Shown here in pieces: positions 25,906 through 34,442 of a stretch of DNA of 64,000 nucleotides. Source of the stretch: CAVVWJ01 sp965652025 (lineage in GTDB: Bacteria > Gemmatimonadota > Gemmatimonadetes > Gemmatimonadales > GWC2-71-9); assembly GCA_965652025.1 (NCBI GenBank), contig CBFGTM010000010.1, positions 17,583 to 81,582 on the forward strand, in the 5' to 3' direction. The translations under genes were made by a program, and so were the position numbers. How positions within the stretch are numbered: position 1 is the stretch's first letter; each line of letters begins with the position of its first letter. A model generated the notes under the pieces. The model was not told where the DNA came from. It saw only the letters and a program-made list of their open reading frames with translations, and did no database searches.

Positions 25906-26408
25906 TGGAGTGGACCATCGCCCGATTGGAGACAGAAGCCGACGCCAAGGCCTGCGCCCGGCTGATGGCGAGCTCCGAGCCCTGGCTCACCCTGGGCCGT
26001 ACCTACGAAGCATCGCTTGCGATCATTCGGGATCCCACCCGCGAGGTGTTCGTGCTGCGCGACGGCACCGAGAAGCTCTCGGGGTTTCTCATCCTCTGCT
26101 TGACGGGAGCGTTCGTCGGCTACATCCAGACCATCTGCATTGACCCGGACTGCCGGGGACAAGGGCTGGGCAGCAGACTGCTGGCATTCGCCGAAGAACG
26201 GATTCTGAGCCAGTTCCCCAACGTCTTCATGTGCGTATCCTCGTTTAACCACGATGCGCGGCGGCTGTACGAGCGGCTGGGCTATCGGGCCGTAGGGGAG
26301 CTGAGCGACTACATCGTAGCCGGCCATTCCGAGATTCTGCTGCGGAAGACATTGGGTCCGCTGATGTCGCCAGCAAGGCGAGCAGAGGCCCCCAGCTCGG
26401 GGCCCTGA
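25905..26408 (+). CDS. GNAT family N-acetyltransferase
   Basis: 167-residue acetyltransferase. The acetyl-CoA-binding motif is DPDCRGQGLGSRLLAFAEE (RGxGxG), followed by NHDARRLYERLGYRAVGEL, the usual C-terminal alpha-beta element. The ATG at 25905 shares one base with the HIT-like stop (TGATG); a GTG at 25893 is an alternative. Substrate unknown. Confidence 0.85.
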   Translation: MEWTIARLETEADAKACARLMASSEPWLTLGRTYEASLAIIRDPTREVFVLRDGTEKLSGFLILCLTGAFVGYIQTICIDPDCRGQGLGSRLLAFAEERILSQFPNVFMCVSSFNHDARRLYERLGYRAVGELSDYIVAGHSEILLRKTLGPLMSPARRAEAPSSGP

Positions 26409-26458
26409 GCTGATTCGAAAGGGATGGCGCGTCTTCCAGACCGGAAGTAGGATCGAGG

Positions 26459-26716
26459 ATGCGTGAAGCCCGACTACGACCGGAGTTCGCCGATCTCTAT
26501 CCCACTCTGACCCCGGGCCACTGGGAGCCGGCAGCTCGCATTGCCGAGGTGGTGCTGGCCCGATTTCTCCTGTCGCAGATCTCCGAGGCCCCACTGCAGG
26601 ACCGCATTCTGGACGAGAGGCACTTCGAGTTCCGAGGAGAGACGCCGGACGGGACGCCACGCCAGCCGCCCGGTTCCCGGGCGAGGGACGTCGCCCCCGG
26701 GCCGGTCGAGGAGTAG
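26459..26716 (+). CDS. small conserved hypothetical protein, 85 aa
   Basis: 85 residues with an ordered first two thirds (FADLYPTLTPGHWEPAARI, DERHFEFRG) and a Pro/Arg-rich tail. I recall similar sequences as conserved hypotheticals in Gemmatimonadota but cannot verify it here. The next gene's ATG follows its TAG immediately, supporting a real coding unit. Function unknown. Confidence 0.6.
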   Translation: MREARLRPEFADLYPTLTPGHWEPAARIAEVVLARFLLSQISEAPLQDRILDERHFEFRGETPDGTPRQPPGSRARDVAPGPVEE

Positions 26717-27247
26717 ATGGAAGACCTCCGCTATCCGGTCGGCCGTTTCGAGTTTGACGGCCGCACGTCACCACGGCTCCGGGAGCAGTGGACCGCCGAA
26801 ATTGCGGCGGCACCGGGTGCACTCCGCGCGGCAGTGTCCGGACTCACGCCCCAACAACTCGACACGCCCTATCGGGAGCAGGGCTGGACGGTACGTCAGG
26901 TGGTTCACCATGTACCAGACAGCCATCTCAATGCCTACATCCGCATCAAGCTGGCCCTCACCGAAGACGAGCCGACCATCAAGCCCTATGAGCAGGACCG
27001 CTGGGCGGAGCTGCCCGATGTCCGCGCCACGCCGGTGGAGACATCCCTGACTCTGCTCGAGTGCCTGCACCGGCGCTGGGTACTACTCCTTCGGGAACTC
27101 GAGCCTGGCGATTTTGCCCGCCGGTTTCGACATCCGGAACACGGCCGGAGCATCGGGCTGGACGAGGTGCTGGCGATGTATGCCTGGCACGGCCGCCACC
27201 ACGTTGCCCAGATCACGTCGCTTCGCAGTCGCATGGGCTGGGGCTGA
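26717..27247 (+). CDS. YfiT/DinB family putative metal-dependent transferase
   Basis: 176-residue four-helix DinB-superfamily protein of the YfiT subgroup, described as bacillithiol transferases or metal-dependent hydrolases. Candidate metal-binding histidines occur in VRQVVHHVPDSHLNAYIRI and YAWHGRHHVAQI, the expected places. Length is normal. The presence of a bacilliredoxin-like gene at 2155 gives weak independent support for bacillithiol chemistry. The upstream small gene abuts it with no gap. Confidence 0.82.
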   Translation: MEDLRYPVGRFEFDGRTSPRLREQWTAEIAAAPGALRAAVSGLTPQQLDTPYREQGWTVRQVVHHVPDSHLNAYIRIKLALTEDEPTIKPYEQDRWAELPDVRATPVETSLTLLECLHRRWVLLLRELEPGDFARRFRHPEHGRSIGLDEVLAMYAWHGRHHVAQITSLRSRMGWG

Positions 27248-27277
27248 CGCGACAGTCGGACGCCGCTAACCTGGGAG

Positions 27278-27640
27278 GTGATTATCTCCGCCGCGATCTT
27301 CCTTCGAACCGCCGGCCTGCTCATTCTCTCCAACATCTTCATGACCTTCGCCTGGTACGGGCACCTCAGGAACCTGGGGAGCCGGCCCTGGTACATCGCT
27401 GCGATAGTGAGCTGGGGCATCGCGCTGTTCGAGTATCTGCTCCAGGTGCCGGCGAACCGGATCGGATACACGGCATTTTCCCTGGCCCAGCTCAAGATTC
27501 TGCAGGAGGTCATCACCCTGCTGGTCTTTGCGCCGTTCGCGGTGTTGTACATGCGACAGCCGATCAAGCTCGACTACCTCTGGGCAGCGCTGTGCCTGGT
27601 CGGCGCGGTGTATTTCGTCTTCCGCTCGCCTCCGGCATGA
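27278..27640 (+). CDS. DUF486 family inner-membrane protein
   Basis: 120-residue protein with four hydrophobic segments and the family's hallmark N-terminal MTFAWYGHL; further on it has LFEYLLQVPANRIGY and a final segment LDYLWAALCLVGAVYFVF. DUF486 proteins are DMT-superfamily-like and of unknown function. The start is GTG 27278. The stop overlaps the P1 peptidase start by four bases. Confidence 0.85.
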   Translation: MIISAAIFLRTAGLLILSNIFMTFAWYGHLRNLGSRPWYIAAIVSWGIALFEYLLQVPANRIGYTAFSLAQLKILQEVITLLVFAPFAVLYMRQPIKLDYLWAALCLVGAVYFVFRSPPA

Positions 27641-28854
27641 CACCGTTCCGACTGCTCTACTCGATCCTGGTACTCGCTCTCCTGCCTTCGGCGCTGGCCG
27701 GACAGAATCGTCGGGAGCGAAGTCGGGACTTGGGAATTCCGCTGGAGGGCACCACCGGGCCCCTCAATGCGATCACCGATGTGCCCGGGGTAACCGTCGG
27801 GCACGCCACGGTGATCCGCGGGTCCGGCCCGCTGCGAGTCGGCGAAGGGCCGGTCCGCACCGGGGTCACTGCAGTCTTTCCCAGAGGCCGGGGAGACCTG
27901 GAGCCGGTCTTTGCCGGCTGGTTCAGCTTGAACGGCAATGGCGAGATGACGGGCACGGCCTGGCTGGACGACTATGCCCTCATGCTATACCCGGTGACGA
28001 TCACCAACACCAACAGCGTAGGAGTGGTGCGGGACGCCGTTATCGAGTGGGGACGCACCCGGGTTCCGGGGGTGTTCAACTGCTGTTTGCCGGTGGTGGC
28101 CGAGACCTGGGACGGAGACCTCAACGACATTTACGGCTTTCACATTCGGAAGGAGCATGTGTTTGCCGCGTTTGATTCGGCCAAGGGTGGACCGGTGCCC
28201 GAGGGGAACGTCGGCGGCGGCACCGGCATGCAGTGCCTGGGGTTCAAGGGCGGCATCGGTACGGCCAGCCGGCGGTTGGACCCAAAATTGGGAAACTTTG
28301 CCCTTGGGGTTCTGGTGCAGTGCAACTTCGGGCGGCGGCGCCAGCTCCGGATTGCCGGGGTGCCGGTGGGGCAGGAGATTGCCGACTTGGAGCCCTGCTA
28401 CGACACCACTCGACCGCTTACTCAAGAGCAGGCGCCCATGCGCTGCCCTGGGGCCCGCCCGGCGGCGGCCCAGGAGCACGGCTCCATCATTGTGGTCATT
28501 GCTACCGACGCGCCACTGCTCCCGCACCAGCTCCGCCGGGTGGCTCGCCGCGCGGCCCTGGGAATTGGCCGGATGGGCGGCATAGCCGGCTCCAGCTCGG
28601 GCGATCTATTCCTGGCCTTTTCGACCACACCCACCGGGAGCTCCGACCGCGGCCCCGTCACCGCGGTGCGCATGCTGCAGGACGAGCGCATCGATCCGGT
28701 CTACCAGGCCACAGTGGAGGCAACCGAAGAGGCCATCATCAATGCAATGCTGGCGGCTCAGACCATGACCGGCGCCGACGACCTCAAGGTCCCTGCCCTG
28801 CCCCACGATCGGCTGCGGGCCATTCTGAAGAAGTACGGCCGTCTGGCGCGCTGA
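27637..28854 (+). CDS. exported P1 (S58/DmpA) family peptidase
   Basis: 405-residue N-terminal-nucleophile hydrolase, related to DmpA L-aminopeptidase/D-esterase. A signal peptide (LLYSILVLALLPSALAGQ) is followed by the family opening NAITDVPGVTVGHATVI. The expected autocleavage site is Gly-Ser in QEHGSIIVVIATDAPL at about residue 281, making Ser the nucleophile after processing. The C-terminal part GSSSGDLFLAFSTT also fits. It probably acts on peptides in the periplasm. The ATG overlaps the DUF486 stop. Confidence 0.9.
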   Translation: MTPFRLLYSILVLALLPSALAGQNRRERSRDLGIPLEGTTGPLNAITDVPGVTVGHATVIRGSGPLRVGEGPVRTGVTAVFPRGRGDLEPVFAGWFSLNGNGEMTGTAWLDDYALMLYPVTITNTNSVGVVRDAVIEWGRTRVPGVFNCCLPVVAETWDGDLNDIYGFHIRKEHVFAAFDSAKGGPVPEGNVGGGTGMQCLGFKGGIGTASRRLDPKLGNFALGVLVQCNFGRRRQLRIAGVPVGQEIADLEPCYDTTRPLTQEQAPMRCPGARPAAAQEHGSIIVVIATDAPLLPHQLRRVARRAALGIGRMGGIAGSSSGDLFLAFSTTPTGSSDRGPVTAVRMLQDERIDPVYQATVEATEEAIINAMLAAQTMTGADDLKVPALPHDRLRAILKKYGRLAR

Positions 28855-28858
28855 AGCT

Positions 28859-29722
28859 TTACGATTTCTCCCCGTCCCAACCTCCCGCTGCCACCGGGTG
28901 AAAATTCCGCCAAATAGATAGGTACGGAGTGATCATCAGCTCGATGAAGCGGGGCAATGCGGTTTGAAAGGGAAAGCGACGCCTAAACTCGATTGCGGTG
29001 AGACCCAGCATGGCCCGCAGGTGGCGGCCAAAGCTCTGGGGCGACGAATACTCCAGCCGATAGGAGACATCCGCCACCGACAGTCCCGCCGTATCGAACA
29101 GGTGCGCCGCATGCAGCAGACGAATGGCGGCGAGATAGTTCTTGGGCGAAGGTAGCCCGGCCCGGGCGAAGCGCGACATCAGGGTGCTGGGCCGGACATA
29201 GAGTCTCTGTGCCAGATTCGTAACAGTGGGAGTGTCCGGTGCGAGCCGGATCATGGCTTCCACAAACAGGCGGGCATCGCTCGGCGCCCCCGCCAGGGCC
29301 TCCAGAATTGGTCCCTGAATTCTGGCAACGGCCCTGCTGGCCGGCTGACCCACGATTTGACGGAGGCGACTCCAGCCGGTGGGAGAGGTGACGTCCACCA
29401 CTTGGCGGACGCCGGAGGCGCCAAGGCGGAGCAACATTTCGGTGGCGCTGGGATCGTGATGCGACACCAGTGCAACGGTAGGAATTCCGGGAAACTCCCG
29501 AACCAGATGTCCCAGCGCTGCGACCTGCTCCGGATGACACCGGTGCACCGACACCAGGACGGCATCGACCGGCCGCTCTCGGACTATGCGCACCGCCTCG
29601 GGGATGGAATCGCGATGCAGCACCGCGAAGCAGCCACTGCCGGCAGCATCTACCCGAGATCGCTCGACTGGGAGAAGGACGGTTGCCACGGTTGGGGAAG
29701 CCTCGGTCGAGCCGAACACCAC
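28859..29722 (-). CDS. AraC-type helix-turn-helix regulator
   Basis: About 287 residues. The C-terminal 100 residues contain two helix-turn-helix elements of the AraC family (NLAQRLYVRPSTLMSRFARA and LSVADVSYRLEYSSPQSFGR). The N-terminal half resembles a receiver-like alpha/beta fold (DAVLVSVHRCHPEQVAALG; PTVALVSHH) but lacks a clear phospho-acceptor set. I choose the GTG at 29722 because GGGAGG lies five bases upstream; the open frame extends to a TTG at 29902. It is divergent from the large kinase across about 200 bp and ends 4 bp from the peptidase stop. Confidence 0.75.
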   Translation of the reverse strand: MVFGSTEASPTVATVLLPVERSRVDAAGSGCFAVLHRDSIPEAVRIVRERPVDAVLVSVHRCHPEQVAALGHLVREFPGIPTVALVSHHDPSATEMLLRLGASGVRQVVDVTSPTGWSRLRQIVGQPASRAVARIQGPILEALAGAPSDARLFVEAMIRLAPDTPTVTNLAQRLYVRPSTLMSRFARAGLPSPKNYLAAIRLLHAAHLFDTAGLSVADVSYRLEYSSPQSFGRHLRAMLGLTAIEFRRRFPFQTALPRFIELMITPYLSIWRNFHPVAAGGWDGEKS

Positions 29723-29922
29723 ATTGTCCTCCCGGTAGGTCGTGCGGGAGGGTACCTCTTCGACGTCAAACAAGATTAAATCTGAAACGGAGCGAAGCTC
29801 GGCTCCGTCGGGTTCAAAAGGCACGCAGCACCGAGTGGCAGCGACCGAACCATGGGCAACGTTCCGAGCCGTGGGTCGATCCAATTTGAGGTATATTCTC
29901 AAGTCACTTTTACCGGTCTCAC
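29723..29922. other. divergent intergenic region between the AraC-type and kinase genes
   Basis: About 200 bp with an AT-richer patch at 29768-29790. TATATT at 29892-29897 could serve as a -10 for the kinase, but no matching -35 is visible. No clear operator palindrome is seen. Confidence 0.4.
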
Positions 29923-32900
29923 GTGAGCGATACCACCCTCGATCTTTTCGCCGCGCTGCAAGCGGCGCTCGGGCCGCAGTACCGTCTCGAGCGGGAGCTG
30001 GGCCGCGGAGGAATGGGAGTGGTGTTCCAGGCCACCGACCTCACGCTCGACCGCCGAGTCGCCATCAAGGTCGTCCACCCGGAGCTCGCGCCGCACGAGT
30101 CGATCACCCGACGCTTCCTCGCCGAGGCCCGCACCATTGCGCGCCTGCGCCACCCCAACATCGTTGCCATCCACGCCGCCGGGAGCGCGGAAGGACTGCT
30201 GTACTATGTGATGGACGAGATCGCCGGGGAGAGCTTGCGTGAGCGGCTCACCCGCGGCGGAAAGTTGGATATCGGAGAGACCGCCCGAATCGTTTCGGAT
30301 CTGGCTGCCGCGCTCGACGCTGCCGGTCGCGCTGGAGTGGTCCACCGGGACGTCAAGCCGGAGAACGTACTGCTGGATCAGGCGAGCGGGCGGGCGCTGC
30401 TCGCCGATTTCGGTATCGCCCGAGCCATCGCGGCGGATTCCACCGGCTCGAGCACCGGCCAGGGCGTCGCCGTGGGAACGCCGGTGTACATGAGCCCAGA
30501 ACAGGCGGCCGGCGAAGAGATCGATACCCGGAGTGACCTCTACGCTCTGGGCATCGTGGCCTACGAGATGCTGGCCGGTCATCCGCCCTTCCAGGGCTCC
30601 CACCGCGTGGTCGTGTCCAAGCACATCGCCGAACGGCCTGCGCCCATCGACCGAGTGCGTCCCGAGACCCCGCGCGAGCTGGCGGCAGCGATCATGCGCT
30701 CGCTGGAGAAGCAGCCGGCAGAGCGCTGGCAGAACGGTGAAGAGCTGCGCCAGGCCATCGCCGGTGAACGGAATCTCCCCCACTCGCCCCGGCGCACGCG
30801 CGGGCGACTGCTGCTGGCTGGAGCCGTTGCGCTCGCCGTGCTGACCGCGACAATCGGCATCGTCCGCCGCAATCCCGGCCCGCCGGACGGGATCAATCCC
30901 CGGCACTCTATCCTGGTCCTGCCCTTCAACAACCTGCGAGAGGATCGGAGCGTCGATTGGCTGCGTGACGGCAGCGTCAGCATGCTGGGATTGAATCTGT
31001 CGCAATGGAACGATCTGACGGTGGTGGATCACGAGCGGCTGCACGACCTCCTGAGCCGTCACCGCCTCAGGGTGGGTGACCAGATCGGGCTGGACATGGC
31101 CCGGCGGCTCGCCCGTGAGGCCGGAGTGTGGACCATCGTGCTGGGGGACTTTACGCCGGCGGGAGACTCGATCCACCTGGTGGCTCGGGTCTTCGATGTG
31201 GCCAGCGGAAGCCGGGTGGACGTGGCTCGGGTGGATGACCTGGCCGGGCAGGATGTGCGCCCCCTGTTCGATCAGCTGGCCGCCAAGCTCCTCGACCTCT
31301 CGGGGGCGCCGAACGAGATCCGGATCGGGTTGGCCCGCTCTACCACCGGCTCCCTCGAGGCGTTTCGCGCCTATCTGCGGGGGGTGGACCAGCTCAACCG
31401 GTGGGATCTGATCGGGGCCCAGCGAGACCTGGAGCGGGCCATCGCCTTGGACAGCACCTTCGGCCTGGCCTATTACAAGCTCGCGCTGACCCGAGGCTGG
31501 ATGGCAGGAACCGAGGACTCGATCTCCGACCAACTCATGCTCCGGGCGACCACCTACTCGGCCAACCTCCCGGCCCACGAGCGCACCGTCATCAGCGCCT
31601 ACCGGGCATTCATCGGGGACCAGTACGTGGAAGCCCGATCGCTCTACCAGCAGCTGCTGGCGCAGAACAAGGGAGACGCCGATGCCTGGTATGGCCTGGG
31701 GGACGCCTGGTTCCACGATACCGCAGCTACCTACGAGGCACCCTTCTGGACCCAGTCACTCCGGGCGTTCAAGCGGGCACTGGCGCTCGACCCCAACTAC
31801 GCACTGGCCTACGATCACCTGCAATCCATGTTGGGCGTGGCGGCGGCGAGCTACCCGGCCTACGCTCTGCTTCCCGGTGATTCCTTCGCCATCACCCGCA
31901 CTTCGAGCGGCCGACCCCTACTGGACAGCGTGACCGTTCGGGCAGCGGTCCAGCGGGCTCGCTCGGAGGCGCTCGCCACGGCGCGGAGCTGGGTCTCCTC
32001 CCAGCCTACCACGCTGCGGGCCCACGGTGCCATGGTCAACGCATACGTGTCGGCCGGGAACTACAACGGCGCATTATCCGAGCTGGAGCGTTTCCGCCTG
32101 GCCACACCGGAGCATCCCGAGCTGCCCTTCGTCGAGGCCCGGGTGCGCTTTGCCTCCGGGGATGTGGATCGCGCCGCGGCCCAGCTGCGGACCGCGCTGG
32201 ACACGGTAGCCTCGAAAGACTTCCGGCTCTACCGGGGCACCTCGACGGTGGTCAGCGACATCGCCGCGGCAGCGAACGTGTTCGCCTATCAGGGCGACCT
32301 GAACAATGCCGCCAAGGCGCTGGACCTGGCGGATCAGGTGCGGCGGGAGGTGGCGTTTCATCCCGAGTGGCCGGGCTCCAAGGGCTACGGCTGGCGTCGA
32401 GCGATGCTCGGTGAATTGTATGCCGCTGCAGGGGCCCCCGCGGCTGCGCTGCGACAGATCTGGCAGGCAGCCGCCGAAGCGGCTCGGATGGCACCGGTCG
32501 ATGAGCGGAAGCACATCGTCCATAGCGGCGCCACTGCGGCGATTGGCCTCTTTACCGGGCTAGCCGCCGACACGACTGCAATGCAGGAATTGCGGGTCAT
32601 CTCCGGCGAGCCGGCGGCCAAGGAAGTGCGCGCCCTGCTGGCCATCAGTCGAGGCGATTCGGCCGTGGCCCGGCGGGCGCTGGCCGAGCCTCAGGCTACC
32701 CCGTACGCCAAGCACAGCATGTATCGAGTGCTGAACGAGCCCCTGGCGGCGCAGGCCTACTATCTCCTCGGGGAGTACGAGACTACCCTCCGGCTACTCG
32801 AGGGCTACCAACCCTCGGCCCTGCAGACTGGCGGTTTTGATTCTGGCTGGGGAATGCTGGGCCGGGTTCGCCTGCTGCGGGGTGCGGCGTACGAGCGGCT

Positions 32901-33033
32901 GGGGCGGCGAGCGGAAGCGAGAGAGCAGTACCGGCAGGTTCTGGCCCAGTGGAGGAAGGCGGATCCGGCGCTGCAGCCTTTCGTGCAACAGGCGGAGCGG
33001 GGGCTGGCACGGGTGGGGGGGACTCCGGGATAG
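29923..33033 (+). CDS. membrane Ser/Thr kinase with TolB-like and TPR output regions
   Basis: 1036 residues, GTG start. Residues about 20-280 are a Hanks kinase (LGRGGMGVVFQATD, VAIKVV, HRDVKPENVLLD, DFGIARA, MSPEQ). A single transmembrane helix follows at about 288-310 (LLLAGAVALAVLTATIGIV). Then comes a TolB-N-like/adenylate-cyclase-associated domain (ILVLPFNNLREDRSVDWL) and many helical tetratricopeptide-like repeats to the C-terminus. This layout is common in Gemmatimonadota and Acidobacteriota. The C-terminal part should be extracytoplasmic. Ligand and targets are unknown. A 22-bp inverted-repeat element starts right after the stop. Confidence 0.9.
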   Translation: MSDTTLDLFAALQAALGPQYRLERELGRGGMGVVFQATDLTLDRRVAIKVVHPELAPHESITRRFLAEARTIARLRHPNIVAIHAAGSAEGLLYYVMDEIAGESLRERLTRGGKLDIGETARIVSDLAAALDAAGRAGVVHRDVKPENVLLDQASGRALLADFGIARAIAADSTGSSTGQGVAVGTPVYMSPEQAAGEEIDTRSDLYALGIVAYEMLAGHPPFQGSHRVVVSKHIAERPAPIDRVRPETPRELAAAIMRSLEKQPAERWQNGEELRQAIAGERNLPHSPRRTRGRLLLAGAVALAVLTATIGIVRRNPGPPDGINPRHSILVLPFNNLREDRSVDWLRDGSVSMLGLNLSQWNDLTVVDHERLHDLLSRHRLRVGDQIGLDMARRLAREAGVWTIVLGDFTPAGDSIHLVARVFDVASGSRVDVARVDDLAGQDVRPLFDQLAAKLLDLSGAPNEIRIGLARSTTGSLEAFRAYLRGVDQLNRWDLIGAQRDLERAIALDSTFGLAYYKLALTRGWMAGTEDSISDQLMLRATTYSANLPAHERTVISAYRAFIGDQYVEARSLYQQLLAQNKGDADAWYGLGDAWFHDTAATYEAPFWTQSLRAFKRALALDPNYALAYDHLQSMLGVAAASYPAYALLPGDSFAITRTSSGRPLLDSVTVRAAVQRARSEALATARSWVSSQPTTLRAHGAMVNAYVSAGNYNGALSELERFRLATPEHPELPFVEARVRFASGDVDRAAAQLRTALDTVASKDFRLYRGTSTVVSDIAAAANVFAYQGDLNNAAKALDLADQVRREVAFHPEWPGSKGYGWRRAMLGELYAAAGAPAAALRQIWQAAAEAARMAPVDERKHIVHSGATAAIGLFTGLAADTTAMQELRVISGEPAAKEVRALLAISRGDSAVARRALAEPQATPYAKHSMYRVLNEPLAAQAYYLLGEYETTLRLLEGYQPSALQTGGFDSGWGMLGRVRLLRGAAYERLGRRAEAREQYRQVLAQWRKADPALQPFVQQAERGLARVGGTPG

Positions 33034-33042
33034 CGGTAGGAC

Positions 33043-33156
33043 GGTAAGCGGGTAGGCGGGTAGGTAGCCCCTTAGGGGGTAAGGTGCGTAGCAGTTCATT
33101 GAGCGCATGTTCTTATGGCTTTCGTGCTTACCCTCCTACCCGCCTACCCGCTTACC
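33043..33156. repeat. 22-bp perfect inverted repeat with octad (GCGGGTAG) arms
   Basis: Arm 33043-33064 begins GGTAAGCGGG and contains GCGGGTAG repeats; its perfect reverse complement is at 33135-33156, with 70 bp between. The outer flanks are also related (ATAGCGG on both sides). It fills the gap between the kinase stop and rnpB and places a repeat arm over the rnpB -35 position. The unit contains TAG in one frame of each strand reading, so it could not be tolerated within a gene. Confidence 0.85.
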
Positions 33157-33159
33157 CGC

Positions 33160-33165
33160 TATATT
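33160..33165 (+). promoter_or_regulatory. -10 element of rnpB
   Basis: TATATT ends 7 bp before the predicted 5' end of the RNase P RNA (33173). The -35 position (about 33137-33142) falls in a repeat arm and reads TACCCG, which is not consensus. Confidence 0.5.
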
Positions 33166-33172
33166 CACCTCA

Positions 33173-33558
33173 CTGGTCAGGCACGATGGTCGCGGGGCCG
33201 CAGGGCTCCCGAGGAAAGTCCGAGCTCCAACGGGTAGGCTGCCAGGTAACGCCTGGGCGCCGCAAGGCGACGGAAAGGGCCACAGAGAACAGACCGCCCC
33301 TGCAGTACACCGCAGAGGTAAGGGTGAAACGGTGGGGTAAGAGCCCACCGCGCTGCTGGTAACAGCAGTGGCACGGTAACCCCCAGCCGGAGCAAGGCCA
33401 AATAGGCGGCGAGGTGTGACCCACACCGTCCATCTCGGCTCGTCAGAGCAGGGAAGCCGCGGGTAGGCTGCTAGAGGTGGTCGGCGACGGCCATCCCAGA
33501 CAGATGACCATCTCCCTGGTTTCCAGGGACACAGAACTCGGCTTACGGCTCGACCAGC
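33173..33558 (+). ncRNA. rnpB: RNase P RNA, bacterial A type
   Basis: Catalytic RNA that matures tRNA 5' ends with the RnpA protein. The invariant CR-I region GAGGAAAGTCC is at 33211-33221 and the 3' conserved ACAGAACTCGGCTTA is at 33531-33545. The P1 helix pairs CTGGTC (33173-33178) with GACCAG (33552-33557). Internal conserved elements such as GGTAAGGGTGAAA-like and AGAGCCCACCGC-like segments sit in order between them. Total length of about 386 nt is normal. A rho-independent terminator follows immediately. Confidence 0.95.
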
Positions 33559-33563
33559 GGCGG

Positions 33564-33597
33564 CCCTCCGGATACTCTCCGGAGGGCTGTTGGTTTT
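33564..33597 (+). terminator. rho-independent terminator of rnpB
   Basis: CCCTCCGGA (33564-33572), loop TACTC, TCCGGAGGG (33578-33586), followed by the T-rich CTGTTGGTTTT. Nine perfect pairs with a five-base loop. Confidence 0.85.
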
Positions 33598-33650
33598 GAG
33601 GCGAAAGGCCAGTTACCTTTTTGCTCCTTGCCCCAGATTGGTGGAGATCA

Positions 33651-34442
33651 ATGCTGCCACGAATAACCGCTTTTGCCGCTCTTGCCGCTGGCGTGGGTCT
33701 ACCGGCCTCGGTGTTCGAGCCGGCCTCTGCCCCGACCCGTGCCAAGTATCAGATCGATCAGACCCTGGAGCAGGAGATAGATGCCAGCGGCGCCGGCGGG
33801 TCCAAGGAGAAGCTGAGCTTCAGGACCAGCAGCTTTGTCACCGTTCTCCTGGCCGATAGCGCCGGCGGCAAAGCCATGCGGGTCGTTATCGATTCAGTGC
33901 GGGGCGACAGTGCCACACCGATTCCCCGAGCCGTGCTGGATAGCGTGCGAGGTGCCGAGTTTCATGGCTTCCTCAACCGAGCCGGCAAGCCCAGTGGCCT
34001 GGAGCCTTCAGGCAAGGTTCCCGCGGCAACCCAGATCCAGAGCCTGCTGAGCGACTTCTTTCCCTGGGTCAAGGTCGGGTTGAAGCCGGGCCAAAGCTGG
34101 AGCGACACCACCTCGAAGAGCAACGGGAGCGGGTCGGACAGCGTAACAGTGAGCCGGATCAGCGCCTACAAGGCGGCGACCTCCACCCGGGATTCGCGCA
34201 AGGCCATTGTGGTTCAACAGGACTTCAAGTCATCGGTATCCGGCACCCAGCCTACTCCAAACGGCCCTGCGAAGATCGAAGGCACCGGCAGCGGCAGTGG
34301 CTCCTACTATGTCACCCCCGATGGCCGCTACCTGGGCGGGAGTTGGCAGCAGCAGTCCACCCTGCGGATCTCGGGCTCGTTCGCCCCGAAGCCGCTGCCC
34401 ATTACCGTGGTGCAGCGAACCGAAGTGCGCGCGCTCAAGTGA
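33651..34442 (+). CDS. exported hypothetical protein, first of a tandem paralogous pair
   Basis: 263 residues, starting MLPRITAFAALAAGVGLPAS, a plausible Sec signal peptide. The mature part is beta-rich with Gly/Ser linkers. A segment of about 80 residues (IPRAVLDSVRGAEFHGFLNR ... VGLKPGQSWSDTT) is clearly related to the next gene (VPAVLDSILPAKGTRWTGFL ... GGVKSGMEWTDTT), so the two are duplicates. The ATG at 33651 has a GGAG site upstream. Its stop overlaps the next start (GTGA). Function unknown; periplasmic or surface location inferred. Confidence 0.75.
   Translation: MLPRITAFAALAAGVGLPASVFEPASAPTRAKYQIDQTLEQEIDASGAGGSKEKLSFRTSSFVTVLLADSAGGKAMRVVIDSVRGDSATPIPRAVLDSVRGAEFHGFLNRAGKPSGLEPSGKVPAATQIQSLLSDFFPWVKVGLKPGQSWSDTTSKSNGSGSDSVTVSRISAYKAATSTRDSRKAIVVQQDFKSSVSGTQPTPNGPAKIEGTGSGSGSYYVTPDGRYLGGSWQQQSTLRISGSFAPKPLPITVVQRTEVRALK

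Noticed and set aside
29899..31716. 605-residue minus-strand open frame opposite the large kinase
   Set aside because: The plus strand encodes a clear kinase and TPR protein; the antisense translation has no recognisable domain.
33043..33156. CRISPR-like repeat
   Set aside because: One inverted pair only, with no regularly spaced direct repeats or spacers and no cas genes in the window.
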